Source: UMGS1532 sp045542355 (lineage in GTDB: Bacteria; Bacillota; Clostridia; Oscillospirales; Acutalibacteraceae). From it: DNA of 64,000 nt. A model generated the notes under the pieces. The model saw nothing but the letters and a program-made list of their open reading frames with translations. It was not told the DNA's origin and did no database searches. This document shows positions 40,608 through 50,030 of this stretch, piece after piece; the first letter of the stretch is position 1; every line of letters starts with the position of its first letter. The position numbers were made by a program, and so were the translations under genes. Location: positions 62,001 through 126,000 of the forward strand of contig JAZQKX010000029.1 of the NCBI GenBank assembly GCA_045542355.1, read 5' to 3'.

Positions 40608-42569
40608 CTATTTACTCTCTCTGATTTTGTTAATCCTATCTCGGATGGCGGCGGCGTGTTCGAATTCAAGCAGCTTTGCCGCCTGCTTCATTTCGGCGGT
40701 AAGGCGTTTTATGAGCATTTCTTTTTCCTGTCGACTGAGCTTTTTGTAGGGTTTCTTTTCGTCCGCCTCTTTGTGGGAAATTTCAATAATCTCCCGCACA
40801 TCTTTGGTAATGGTCTTGGGGGTTATTCCGTTTTCCTCGTTGTACGCCTTTTGAATTTCACGTCGGCGCAGAGTCTCGGTGATAGCCCTCTCCATGGAGG
40901 GTGTGACGCTGTCGGCATACATAATAACCTTGCCCTGTGCATTTCGGGCGGCACGTCCAATGGTCTGTATGAGGGAGGTTTCACTTCTGAGGAAGCCCTC
41001 CTTATCTGCGTCTAAAATTGCCACCAGCGAAACTTCGGGTATATCCAAGCCCTCGCGGAGCAGATTTATGCCAACAAGCACGTCGAATTCACCCAGTCGC
41101 AGATCACGAATTATCTCCATACGCTCCATGGTATCAACGTCGTAGTGCATATATCTTACCTTTATATCCAGATTTTCCAAATATTCAGTCAAGTCCTCAG
41201 CCATTTTCTTGGTAAGGGTTGTTATCAGCACCCTCTCTTTTTTCTCCACCCGCATATTGATTTCGGATACAATGTCATCAATCTGCCCCTCTGTGGGTTT
41301 AACGGTGATTTCGGGGTCTAAAAGTCCTGTCGGGCGGATAACCTGCTCGGCAATCTGTGCCGATAGATTGCGTTCAAACTCCTGAGGTGTGGCCGAAACG
41401 AACACCACCTGATTAACATGTTTATAAAACTCTTCAAAATTAAGTGGGCGGTTGTCAAAAGCCGAGGGCAGACGGAAACCGTAGTCCACAAGGTTTTCCT
41501 TTCTCGCCCTGTCTCCGCCAAACATACCCCGCACCTGAGGCACCGTCACGTGGGATTCGTCGATAAACAGAAGAAAATTTTCGGGGAAGTAGTCTAGCAA
41601 TGTAAAGGGAACACTGCCTGCAGGTCTGCCCGAAAGCACTCTGGAGTAGTTTTCAATTCCCTTGCAGATACCGATTTCTCGGAGCATTTCTACATCATAT
41701 TCGGTGCGCTGACGGATTCTCTGAGCCTCAATCAGCTTGTCCTGAGATTTGAAATATTCCACCCGTTCTTCCATTTCGGCGAGGATATTCTGGAGTGCCT
41801 CCTCCTTTTTGTCGTCGGGGACAATATAATGACTGGCGGGGTATATTGCAATGTGCCCCAGTCGATTTTTAAGCTCCCCCGTGAGGGTGTTTATTTCGGA
41901 AATTCTTTCAACTTCATCGCCAAAAAATTCCACTCGGATTGCGGTGTCTCCCGAATAGGCGGGAAAAATCTCAACAACGTCACCGCGGACGCGGAATTTA
42001 TTTCGAATGAAATTTATATCGTTGCGCTCATATTGAAGCTTCACTAATTTGCGAAGCAGAGTATCCCGCTCCAGAACTGCCCCCTCGCGAATGGAGATTA
42101 TCATATTTCGGTAGTCGATAGGGTTACCAAGGGAATATATGCAGGAAACCGACGCCACGATTATAACATCGTTCCGCTCTGATAGAGCGCAGGTGGCGGA
42201 ATGGCGAAGCTTGTCTATCTCGTCGTTGATGGCGGAATCCTTTTCAATGTAGGTGTCGGTACCGGGGATATACGCCTCAGGCTGATAGTAGTCGTAGTAG
42301 GAAACAAAATATTCCACCGCGTTTTCGGGGAAGAATTCGCGGAACTCCGAGCAAAGCTGTGCGGCGAGGGTTTTATTGTGAGCGAGAACGAGGGTTGGTT
42401 TGTTTACGTTTGCGATAATGTTAGCCATAGTAAAGGTTTTACCCGAGCCTGTAACACCCAGCAAAGTCTGCTCTTTTAAGCCATTTTTAATACCTTCACT
42501 CAATTTTTCGATAGCCTGTGGTTGATCTCCCGTCGGCTTGTAATTCGAATGTAAAATAAACTTGTTCAT
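40608..42569 (-). CDS. uvrB: UvrABC excision nuclease subunit B
   Basis: 653 residues from ATG 42569 (MNKFILHSNYKPTGDQPQAI); the frame runs 20 codons further up but those overlap the promoter and lack a ribosome site. Helicase motifs: Walker A GVTGSGKTFTMA, the beta-hairpin region YYDYYQPEAYIP, DESHVT, and motif VI IQTIGRAARN. A C-terminal UVR motif (MKQAAKLLEFEHAAAIRDRI) binds UvrC. It verifies DNA damage after loading by UvrA, which is encoded 3.7 kb away on the other strand. Confidence 0.97.
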   Translation of the reverse strand: MNKFILHSNYKPTGDQPQAIEKLSEGIKNGLKEQTLLGVTGSGKTFTMANIIANVNKPTLVLAHNKTLAAQLCSEFREFFPENAVEYFVSYYDYYQPEAYIPGTDTYIEKDSAINDEIDKLRHSATCALSERNDVIIVASVSCIYSLGNPIDYRNMIISIREGAVLERDTLLRKLVKLQYERNDINFIRNKFRVRGDVVEIFPAYSGDTAIRVEFFGDEVERISEINTLTGELKNRLGHIAIYPASHYIVPDDKKEEALQNILAEMEERVEYFKSQDKLIEAQRIRQRTEYDVEMLREIGICKGIENYSRVLSGRPAGSVPFTLLDYFPENFLLFIDESHVTVPQVRGMFGGDRARKENLVDYGFRLPSAFDNRPLNFEEFYKHVNQVVFVSATPQEFERNLSAQIAEQVIRPTGLLDPEITVKPTEGQIDDIVSEINMRVEKKERVLITTLTKKMAEDLTEYLENLDIKVRYMHYDVDTMERMEIIRDLRLGEFDVLVGINLLREGLDIPEVSLVAILDADKEGFLRSETSLIQTIGRAARNAQGKVIMYADSVTPSMERAITETLRRREIQKAYNEENGITPKTITKDVREIIEISHKEADEKKPYKKLSRQEKEMLIKRLTAEMKQAAKLLEFEHAAAIRDRINKIRESK

Positions 42570-42605
42570 CACTCTCACCTCACAACGCAAAATATCTATA
42601 AGTGT

Positions 42606-42634
42606 AGTATACCACACAAAACTCCCCAAGTAAA
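42606..42634 (-). promoter_or_regulatory. Promoter of uvrB
   Basis: On the minus strand TTTACT (42629-42634), 17-base spacer, TATACT (42606-42611). I see no clear LexA box (GAAC-N4-GTTC type) over it. Confidence 0.7.
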
Positions 42635-42772
42635 CAAAAAGCAGATGCTTTTTCGAAGTTACTCTTGTTAATAAGTTTATTTAGTTTTAGTCATATCCAG
42701 TACAACCGTTTGTCTTTATCTGCCGTTATTTACAAAAAACGATTATATATTTCTCAGGACAGGTATAGAGAC

Positions 42773-42801
42773 TTGTTTTAGTGGCGGAGGTTTGTTATAA
42801 T
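42773..42801 (+). promoter_or_regulatory. Promoter of the alpha/beta hydrolase gene
   Basis: TTGTTT (42773-42778), 17-base spacer, consensus TATAAT (42796-42801). Confidence 0.7.
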
Positions 42802-42840
42802 TAATCTACAAAAACCAAACCTTAAAGGCGAGTGAAAAAT

Positions 42841-43848
42841 ATGAAATACAGAGAAGAACGTACCGATGCCGGAGCCACTAAAAAGGCCTATGTAGAGGGT
42901 ATCGATAACCTTATCACAAAGCTACAAAGCGAGGCGGAAAAGAGGAGAGGGGAGTATGTTAAGGATATATTTAAGTCCCCCGAAAAATACCGTGCCGATT
43001 TTCGCCGAATGTTGGGTTGGCCACTTGTGGACTATGTTGCAGAGTGTCCACCTGATGCCAAGATGGAAAAGTTATCCGAAGAGGAGGGCTACACCCTTTA
43101 CCGCGTGAAGTTCGAAATCTTAGACGGGCTTTATATGTCGGGCTTGTTTTTTAAATCAGATGGTGGCAAAAAGCCATTGGTTATAGTTCAGCACGGTGGC
43201 TCTGGTACCCCTGAATTAGTATCAGGTGTATATGGTGATACATCTAATTACAACGATATGCTGGAGCGTGTCAGAAAACACGGAGTACATGTCTTTGCGC
43301 CTCAGCTTCTTTTGTGGAGTGATGTGTATGAAACACCCTACAACCGCAACGAAGTTGATGTAAGACTGAAACGTTTGGGTGGCTCGGTAGCCTCTCTTGA
43401 GATTTTTGGCATAACTCGAATTCTCGATTACTTTGAAGCTCAGGATTATGTCAGCTGCTTCGGTATGGTGGGTATGTCCTACGGCGGTTTCTACACCCTT
43501 TTCACCTCTGCCCTTGACACCCGCATAAAATCCGCGGTTTCCAGCTCTTTCTTTAATAAGAGGGACAAGGTTTGCTGGGCGGATTGGACCTGGCCGAATT
43601 CCGCAAATCTCTTTGACGATGCCGAGGTTGCGTGTCTTGTGTATCCCCGTCGACTTTGCCTGGAAATCGGAGATAATGACGAGCTTTTTGACTATAAATT
43701 TGGCGAGGAATCTTTCGAAAAGATAAAGGAATATTGCCGTGAGGTGGGCACCGATTGGGTAGACCTTATCGTATTTGAAGGCAAACACGAATTCTGCAAA
43801 TTTGACCAGCCTATCGAAAGACTGATTTCAGATTTAACCAAGGATTAA
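42841..43848 (+). CDS. Alpha/beta-hydrolase family protein
   Basis: 335 residues from ATG 42841; a GTG nine bases earlier belongs to the ribosome-site region. The oxyanion segment is VIVQHGGSGTPE, the nucleophile elbow is GMSYGGFYTLF (Ser), the likely Asp is in EIGDNDELFDY, and the His is in GKHEF. A helical N-terminal part (about 1-60) precedes the core. It resembles acetyl-xylan esterase or dienelactone hydrolase-like enzymes without being closely assignable. Single gene with its own promoter and terminator. Confidence 0.8.
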   Translation: MKYREERTDAGATKKAYVEGIDNLITKLQSEAEKRRGEYVKDIFKSPEKYRADFRRMLGWPLVDYVAECPPDAKMEKLSEEEGYTLYRVKFEILDGLYMSGLFFKSDGGKKPLVIVQHGGSGTPELVSGVYGDTSNYNDMLERVRKHGVHVFAPQLLLWSDVYETPYNRNEVDVRLKRLGGSVASLEIFGITRILDYFEAQDYVSCFGMVGMSYGGFYTLFTSALDTRIKSAVSSSFFNKRDKVCWADWTWPNSANLFDDAEVACLVYPRRLCLEIGDNDELFDYKFGEESFEKIKEYCREVGTDWVDLIVFEGKHEFCKFDQPIERLISDLTKD

Positions 43849-43853
43849 TTTAC

Positions 43854-43885
43854 AACCGCCCGATTTCGGGCGGTTAATTTTTTTG
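43854..43885 (+). terminator. Terminator after the hydrolase gene
   Basis: AACCGCCCGA (43854-43863) pairs with TCGGGCGGTT (43866-43875), followed by AATTTTTTTG. Confidence 0.85.
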
Positions 43886-43891
43886 TACATA

Positions 43892-43920
43892 TTGAAAAAG
43901 ACAAACTTTGATGGTATAAT
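43892..43920 (+). promoter_or_regulatory. Promoter of hpt
   Basis: TTGAAA (43892-43897), 17-base spacer, consensus TATAAT (43915-43920). Confidence 0.75.
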
Positions 43921-43956
43921 CAAACTGTCAATAATTGTATTTTGGAGGAGTAGTAT

Positions 43957-44508
43957 ATGGCAATCAGTTCCACAGAGGAATTCAAGAGTAAGATTAAGCG
44001 TGTGCTGATAACTAAGGAAGAAATAGATGAGGCTATCAAGAACGCAGGTAAGGAGATAGATAAAATCTACGATGGACGCCCCATATTGCTGGTAAGCATT
44101 TTAAAGGGCGCATTTGTATTTATGGCTGACCTTTGCCGTGCGGTGTCCGTCCCCTGTGAAATCGGGTTTATGTGTGCAAAAAGCTACTACTCAGGTACTA
44201 ATTCCACAGGCATTGTGAACATTACAATGGACCTGGATCAGGACATCAAGGATTATCATGTTGTGATAGTTGAGGATATCATCGACACAGGCAGAACTCT
44301 CAATGATGTGGTTAAGCTTCTGAAAGCCCGTAACCCCATATCCTTAAGGGTGTTTACACTACTTGATAAACCCTCCCGTCGCGTTGTGGATTTTGAGGCG
44401 GATTATTCACTTTTCACAATTCCCGACCATTTTGTCATCGGCTACGGTCTTGATTGCGCAGAATTTTTCAGAAACCTGCCCTATATCGCGGAATACAACG
44501 CAGATTAA
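43957..44508 (+). CDS. hpt: Hypoxanthine(-guanine) phosphoribosyltransferase
   Basis: 183 residues. The PRPP loop is VVIVEDIIDTGRTLNDV near residue 100; the N-terminal RVLITKEEIDEAI, the flexible-loop segment KSYYSGTNSTG and the C-terminal base-contact region FVIGYGLDCAEFFRNLPYI are all present. It converts hypoxanthine or guanine to IMP or GMP in purine salvage. RBS TGGAGGAG. Single gene. Confidence 0.96.
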   Translation: MAISSTEEFKSKIKRVLITKEEIDEAIKNAGKEIDKIYDGRPILLVSILKGAFVFMADLCRAVSVPCEIGFMCAKSYYSGTNSTGIVNITMDLDQDIKDYHVVIVEDIIDTGRTLNDVVKLLKARNPISLRVFTLLDKPSRRVVDFEADYSLFTIPDHFVIGYGLDCAEFFRNLPYIAEYNAD

Positions 44509-44538
44509 TTAAATACCATAAATTTTTCCAAATACTTA

Positions 44539-44567
44539 TGGAAAATCAGTAAACCTTGTGGTATACT
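44539..44567 (+). promoter_or_regulatory. Promoter of asnS
   Basis: TGGAAA (44539-44544), 17-base spacer, TATACT (44562-44567). TTTTCCA and TGGAAAA flank the -35 region as an inverted repeat. No T-box is seen before asnS. Confidence 0.6.
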
Positions 44568-44606
44568 GTTAAATGTTAAATTATTTAGTAAAAGGTGATA
44601 CAGGTA

Positions 44607-45998
44607 ATGAACATTATCACATTAAGAGAACTACACAAAACCTCAAAAGAGCTTGAGGGTAAAGAACTGGAGCTTTGCGGTTGGGTGCGTTCCGTCCGCG
44701 CTTCTAAGAATTTTGGATTTATCGTTCTGCACGACGGCACATTTTTCGAGCCTGTGCAGATAGTATACGATGAGAAAATAGACAACTTTGAGGCTGTTGG
44801 AAAGTTGAATGTTGGCACCGCCCTTATTGTTAAGGGTAAGGTTGTTTTGACCCCCGATGCTAAACAGCCCTTCGAAATCCACGCAACCGAAGTAACCGTA
44901 GAGGGTGCATCCACCCCCGACTATCCTCTCCAGAAAAAGCGTCATACCCTTGAATATCTTAGAACAATTACTCATCTCCGCCCCCGTACCAACACCTTTC
45001 AGGCGGTGTTCCGTATTCGTTCCTTGGTGGCTTATGCTATTCATAAATTCTTCCAGGAGAGAGGATTCATCTATGTTCACACCCCACTCATCACAGGTAG
45101 TGACTGTGAGGGCGCAGGTGAAATGTTTAAGGTGACCACTCTTGACCTCCAAAATCCTCCCAAGGATGAAGACGGCAACGTAGATTATAAGCAGGATTTC
45201 TTTAATAAGCCCACCAATCTTACCGTTAGCGGTCAGCTCAACGGTGAAACCTACGCCATGGCTTTCAGAAATATCTACACCTTTGGACCCACATTCCGCG
45301 CTGAAAACTCCAACACAACCCGCCACGCGGCAGAGTTCTGGATGATAGAGCCTGAAATTGCCTTTGCCGACCTTTCCGACAATATGCAGTTGGCAGAGAG
45401 TATGATTAAATATATCATTAACTTTGTGCTTGAAAATGCTCCCGAGGAGATGCAGTTCTTCAATAACTTTATTGATAAAGGCCTTATCGAGAGACTTCAG
45501 CTTGTTGCAAATTCTGAGTTTGGCCACATAACCTATACCGACGCTATCAATGAATTAGAAAAGCACAATGATAAATTCGATTTCAAGGTTTATTGGGGAT
45601 GCGATCTCCAGACTGAGCACGAAAGATACCTCACCGAGGAAATCTTCAAGCGCCCTGTATTTGTCACAGACTATCCCAAAGAGATTAAGGCTTTCTACAT
45701 GAAGCTGAACCCCGACGGCAAGACAGTTGCCGCTATGGACTGTCTCGTTCCCGGAATCGGTGAAATTATCGGTGGAAGCCAACGTGAAGATGATTTGGAA
45801 CTCCTCACTGCCCGTATTAATGAGCTTGGTCTCAATCCCGAAGACTATGGATTCTACCTCGACCTTCGTAAATACGGCTCCGCCCGTCATGCAGGTTTTG
45901 GACTCGGCTTTGAGCGTTGCATCATGTATGTAACAGGCATGAGCAATATCCGCGATGTTATTCCTTTCCCAAGAACAGTTAACAACTGCGATATTTAA
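44607..45998 (+). CDS. asnS: Asparaginyl-tRNA synthetase
   Basis: 463 residues from ATG 44607 (MNIITLRELHK); the GTG at 44595 lies in the AAAGGTGA ribosome site. The N-terminal OB-fold binds the anticodon (LCGWVRSVRASKNFGFIVLHDG, given here only as its location near residues 22-43). Class II motifs follow: motif 2 FRAENSNTTRHAAEFWMIEPE region and motif 3 GFGLGFERCIMYVTG. It charges tRNA-Asn. Its presence suggests direct Asn-tRNA formation. Full length and intact. Confidence 0.96.
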   Translation: MNIITLRELHKTSKELEGKELELCGWVRSVRASKNFGFIVLHDGTFFEPVQIVYDEKIDNFEAVGKLNVGTALIVKGKVVLTPDAKQPFEIHATEVTVEGASTPDYPLQKKRHTLEYLRTITHLRPRTNTFQAVFRIRSLVAYAIHKFFQERGFIYVHTPLITGSDCEGAGEMFKVTTLDLQNPPKDEDGNVDYKQDFFNKPTNLTVSGQLNGETYAMAFRNIYTFGPTFRAENSNTTRHAAEFWMIEPEIAFADLSDNMQLAESMIKYIINFVLENAPEEMQFFNNFIDKGLIERLQLVANSEFGHITYTDAINELEKHNDKFDFKVYWGCDLQTEHERYLTEEIFKRPVFVTDYPKEIKAFYMKLNPDGKTVAAMDCLVPGIGEIIGGSQREDDLELLTARINELGLNPEDYGFYLDLRKYGSARHAGFGLGFERCIMYVTGMSNIRDVIPFPRTVNNCDI

Positions 45999-46012
45999 AC
46001 TTTACAGAAATC

Positions 46013-46052
46013 AACCGCCTCAATTCGCAAAAGAATTCGAGGCGGTTTTTCT
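46013..46052 (+). terminator. Terminator after asnS
   Basis: AACCGCCTC (46013-46021) pairs with GAGGCGGTT (46039-46047), extended inward by ATTC/GAAT, then TTTTTC. Confidence 0.88.
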
Positions 46053-46174
46053 AATCTGATCCCAAAAAGAAGTCATAATAAGAACAACTGTATATTCTCT
46101 TAAAACTAATATAACGGTTGCTTTTATCTTCAGTTCTCCTGCGTCATATTTTGCGTTTCAAAGAATAAAAACTA

Positions 46175-46203
46175 TTTACTTTAAAAGAATAATATAGTAT
46201 AAT
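46175..46203 (+). promoter_or_regulatory. Promoter of uvrA
   Basis: TTTACT (46175-46180), 17-base spacer, consensus TATAAT (46198-46203). Confidence 0.7.
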
Positions 46204-46253
46204 AATTAAATATATAATGCCTTATTGTACGTTGAGGCAAACGGAGGAAAAAC

Positions 46254-49103
46254 ATGGGTTTCAGGAACAATGAAATTGTAATAAAGGGTGCGGGTGAGCA
46301 CAACCTAAAAGATATAGATATCAGCATTCCGAGAAATCAGCTTGTGGTTTTCACAGGTCTTTCAGGCTCGGGCAAATCCTCCTTGGCATTTGACACAATC
46401 TATGCTGAGGGTCAGCGACGTTATGTGGAGTCTTTGTCTTCCTATGCCCGTATGTTTTTGGGACAAATGGAAAAGCCCAAGGTTGATAGTATAGACGGGC
46501 TTTCTCCCGCAATTTCCATCGACCAGAAAACCACCTCTAAAAACCCTCGCTCCACCGTTGGCACAGTCACCGAGATTTACGATTACTTGCGTCTTTTGTG
46601 GGCAAGAGTGGGTGTCCCTCATTGCACTGTCTGTGGCAGAGAGATTTTAAAGCAGACGGTAGACCAGATTGTAGATAAGGTTATGTCCCTGCCTGTTGGC
46701 ACCAAAATTCAGGTTATGGCGCCTGTGGTAAGGGGCAGAAAGGGCGAACACCAAAAGGAACTGGAATCGGCGGCAAAAAGCGGCTATGCCAGGGTGCGTG
46801 TAGACGGAATTATCTACGACCTTTCTGAAGAAATAAAGTTAGAAAAGAACAAAAAGCATTCCATAGAAATCGTGGTTGACCGCTTGGTTATCAAGGAGGA
46901 AATCAAAAGCCGTCTTTCAGATAGCATCGAAACCGCCTCCAGTCTTAGCGGTGGTCTTACCATAATCGACGTGGTGGGTGGAGAGGAACTGCAGTTTTCC
47001 GAAAGCTACGCCTGTCCCGACCACGGTGTAAGTATGCCAAAATTAGAGCCCAATATGTTCTCCTTCAACAATCCCTTTGGTGCTTGTGAAAAGTGCACAG
47101 GTATTGGTATGTTCATGAAGGTAAATCCAAAGCTGGTTGTTCCCGACGAGTCCAAATCCTTGGCAGAGGGCGCAATTCGAGCTTCTGGTTGGAACGGCGG
47201 TGGCTCATGGAATAATCCCCATCTCGCATCCTTTGCTTCTATGTATTACCAAGGTCTCGCCAAAAAGTTGGGTTTTTCTTTGGATACTCCCTTTAAGGAT
47301 TTGCCGGATGAAGCCCGTCATGCGGTGCTTTACGGCACAGGTGACGAAAAGATAAGCTTCACACGTAAATCTGAGTGGGGCGGCGGCACATATACAGCCG
47401 TATTTGAGGGTGTAATTCCCAATCTTGAACGCCGCCACAGAGAAACCACCAGTGATTCGGCTCGACAGGAAATAGAGGCTTTTATGACCTCTTGCGACTG
47501 TCCCGAATGTCGCGGCGCCCGACTCAATCCCCAATCTTTAAGCGTTACTGTTGGGGGAATGAATATTAACGATTTTACCCATCTTCCTGTCAGCGATGCT
47601 CTGAATTTTGTTGATAGACTTGAGTTTTCCAAGCGTGAGCAGATGATTTCCAAGCCCATAATTAAGGAAGTAAAGGCGCGTCTTGATTTCTTAAAGAGCG
47701 TGGGCCTTGACTATCTGACCCTTGCTCGGTCTTCGGCAACCCTGTCGGGCGGTGAAAGCCAACGCATAAGACTTGCAACCCAGATTGGCTCGTCCCTTAT
47801 GGGTGTTATTTATATTCTGGACGAGCCCAGCATCGGTCTGCACCAAAGAGATAACGAGCGTCTGCTCCACACCATGCAGAGACTTCGTGACATCGGCAAC
47901 ACTCTTATAGTTGTTGAACACGATGAGGACACCATGCGCGCCGCAGATTATATTGTAGATATCGGCCCTGGTGCGGGTATCCATGGCGGTGAAATCGTCT
48001 GCGCAGGTACACCCGAGGAGGTTATGAAATGCGAAAGTTCGGTAACGGGTGACTACCTTGCAGGACGTCGCAAAATACCTGTTCCCGAAAACAGACGAAA
48101 AGGGAACGGAAAGACTTTGACGGTGAAAGGTGCTTCCGAAAACAATCTAAATATCGGCAAAGTAGATATTCCCCTTGGCGAGTTTGTTTGCGTAACAGGT
48201 GTTTCTGGCTCGGGTAAATCCTCCCTTGTCAACGAAATTCTTTATAAACGTTTAGCTCATGAATTAAACGGCGCTCGTAGCCTCTGGGGTGAGCATAAGG
48301 ATATGCTGGGCCTCGAAAACTTGGATAAGGTAATCAATATTGACCAGTCCCCCATAGGCCGTACACCCCGCTCCAATCCCGCCACCTACACAGGTGTGTT
48401 TGGTGATATCCGTGAGCTATATGCCTCCACAAGCGATGCCAAAATCCGTGGCTACAATGCGGGTCGTTTCTCCTTTAATGTTAAGGGGGGACGCTGTGAA
48501 GCCTGTCAGGGAGACGGAATTGTTAAAATTGAAATGCACTTTCTTCCCGACATATATGTTCCCTGTGAGGTTTGTGGCGGAGCTAGATACAACCGCGAAA
48601 CTTTAGAGGTGAAGTATAAGGGCAAGAGCATCCACGATGTGTTAGAAATGACGGTTGAAGAGGGTGTTGAATTCTTCGCAAGTATACCCAAAATCAGCCG
48701 TAAGCTTCGAACTATTTATGATGTTGGCTTAGGTTATGTGAAATTAGGTCAGCCGGCAACCACCCTTTCGGGCGGTGAAGCTCAGCGTGTGAAATTAGCC
48801 ACCGAACTGTCACGCCGACCCACAGGTAAGACCATTTATATTTTAGACGAGCCTACAACGGGCTTACACACTGCCGATGTTCAAAGGCTCTTGGATGTGC
48901 TCAACCGCCTTGTTGACGCAGGAAATTCAATAGTGGTTATCGAGCATAATCTTGACGTTATAAAATCTGCTGACCACATCATAGATTTAGGTCCTGAGGG
49001 CGGCAATCGAGGCGGAAAAATAGTGGCAACAGGCACACCCGAACAGGTAGCAAAATGCCCTGAGTCATACACGGGTATGTTCCTAAAGAAGATGCTTAAA
49101 TAA
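46254..49103 (+). CDS. uvrA: UvrABC system subunit A
   Basis: 949 residues with two ABC-type ATPase halves. Walker A sites are GLSGSGKSSLAF near residue 35 and GVSGSGKSSLVNE near 652; signature motifs are LSGGESQRIRLA and LSGGEAQRVKLA. Zinc modules are seen at the first signature domain (CPDHG and GACEKCTG), CPECRGARLNPQ, and CEACQGDGIVKIEM with CEVCGGARYN. It finds DNA lesions and loads UvrB. RBS GGAGGAAA. Confidence 0.97.
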   Translation: MGFRNNEIVIKGAGEHNLKDIDISIPRNQLVVFTGLSGSGKSSLAFDTIYAEGQRRYVESLSSYARMFLGQMEKPKVDSIDGLSPAISIDQKTTSKNPRSTVGTVTEIYDYLRLLWARVGVPHCTVCGREILKQTVDQIVDKVMSLPVGTKIQVMAPVVRGRKGEHQKELESAAKSGYARVRVDGIIYDLSEEIKLEKNKKHSIEIVVDRLVIKEEIKSRLSDSIETASSLSGGLTIIDVVGGEELQFSESYACPDHGVSMPKLEPNMFSFNNPFGACEKCTGIGMFMKVNPKLVVPDESKSLAEGAIRASGWNGGGSWNNPHLASFASMYYQGLAKKLGFSLDTPFKDLPDEARHAVLYGTGDEKISFTRKSEWGGGTYTAVFEGVIPNLERRHRETTSDSARQEIEAFMTSCDCPECRGARLNPQSLSVTVGGMNINDFTHLPVSDALNFVDRLEFSKREQMISKPIIKEVKARLDFLKSVGLDYLTLARSSATLSGGESQRIRLATQIGSSLMGVIYILDEPSIGLHQRDNERLLHTMQRLRDIGNTLIVVEHDEDTMRAADYIVDIGPGAGIHGGEIVCAGTPEEVMKCESSVTGDYLAGRRKIPVPENRRKGNGKTLTVKGASENNLNIGKVDIPLGEFVCVTGVSGSGKSSLVNEILYKRLAHELNGARSLWGEHKDMLGLENLDKVINIDQSPIGRTPRSNPATYTGVFGDIRELYASTSDAKIRGYNAGRFSFNVKGGRCEACQGDGIVKIEMHFLPDIYVPCEVCGGARYNRETLEVKYKGKSIHDVLEMTVEEGVEFFASIPKISRKLRTIYDVGLGYVKLGQPATTLSGGEAQRVKLATELSRRPTGKTIYILDEPTTGLHTADVQRLLDVLNRLVDAGNSIVVIEHNLDVIKSADHIIDLGPEGGNRGGKIVATGTPEQVAKCPESYTGMFLKKMLK

Positions 49104-49169
49104 AATTAACACATTATTAACTAAACCGATAAAGGTTTGATATATAATTCTTTAAAAAGGGGGATGGGC

Positions 49170-50030
49170 ATGTTTGGTTATGTAAAGGCTTACAAGCCTG
49201 AGCTTCGGGTTTGGGAATATGAGACCTACAAGGCTGTTTACTGTTCCCTTTGCCGTCAGCTTGGCAAAACCTACGGACCCTTTGCCCGTCTTACCCTTAA
49301 CTACGATTTCACCTTTTTAGCAGTGCTATCTCTCGCTTTAAGAGAGGGAGCTTGTGAATTTGAGAATAAGCCCTGTGCTTTTAATCCTCTGAAAAAATGT
49401 AAATATGCAAAGAATTGCAGTTCCCAATTGGAACTTTCGGCAGGTGCCGCAATGGTGATGCTTTACTATAAGCTGTTGGATAACGTTGATGACAGTCGTG
49501 GAATAAAACGGCTGGGATATAAATTGTTGTTACCCCTCTTTAAGAGTAAGCATAAAAAGGCTAAAAAACTCTATCCCCACATCGACGGCATAGTTGAGAA
49601 ATATATAAGAGAGCAAAGCCGATTGGAGAGCCTTGGTTGCACCGATTTAGATAGAATTTCAGAGCCAACTTCGGATGCATTAGGAAAAATATTTGAACTG
49701 TGTTCAGCCGATGAAAGCCAAAAGCGTGTGCTTTACCGATTAGGGTATTGTCTCGGCAAATGGATATATCTTATCGATTGCGCCTCAGATATAGAAAAGG
49801 ATATAAAAAGCGGAAGCTACAATCCAATAAAGGGAGAAATACCCCATGGGACAGACTCTAAAAAATACGCCGAAGAAAGGCTGAAACCTTTGCTTAACAC
49901 CTGTATTTGCGACTGTGGATTGAGCTTTGAGCTGTTGGATATTAAAAAATATAAGGGCATACTTGAAAATGTAATTTATTTGGGATTAAAAAAGCAGACT
50001 GTAGAGGTCTTTATAAAGGAGACAAAGTAA
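49170..50030 (+). CDS. DUF5685 family protein
   Basis: 286 residues from ATG 49170 (MFGYVKAYKPELRVWEYE) behind AAGGGGG. The N-terminus has the family core VYCSLCRQLGKTYG, in which a C-x2-C pair is followed by a Leu-rich helical body, CAFNPLKKCKYAKNC, and the segment ASDIEKDIKSGSYNPI near 225. The conserved cysteines suggest metal or Fe-S binding, which is inference. It overlaps the DnaJ-type gene by one base, and this pair is conserved together in Clostridia as far as I recall. Confidence 0.82.
   Translation: MFGYVKAYKPELRVWEYETYKAVYCSLCRQLGKTYGPFARLTLNYDFTFLAVLSLALREGACEFENKPCAFNPLKKCKYAKNCSSQLELSAGAAMVMLYYKLLDNVDDSRGIKRLGYKLLLPLFKSKHKKAKKLYPHIDGIVEKYIREQSRLESLGCTDLDRISEPTSDALGKIFELCSADESQKRVLYRLGYCLGKWIYLIDCASDIEKDIKSGSYNPIKGEIPHGTDSKKYAEERLKPLLNTCICDCGLSFELLDIKKYKGILENVIYLGLKKQTVEVFIKETK

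Noticed and set aside
42606..42634. SOS (LexA) control of uvrB
   Set aside because: I could not find a GAAC-N4-GTTC type box over the promoter, so there is no support for it.
43222..43788. A 188-residue antisense frame
   Set aside because: It is a shadow of the alpha/beta-hydrolase gene, which has a promoter, start and catalytic motifs.
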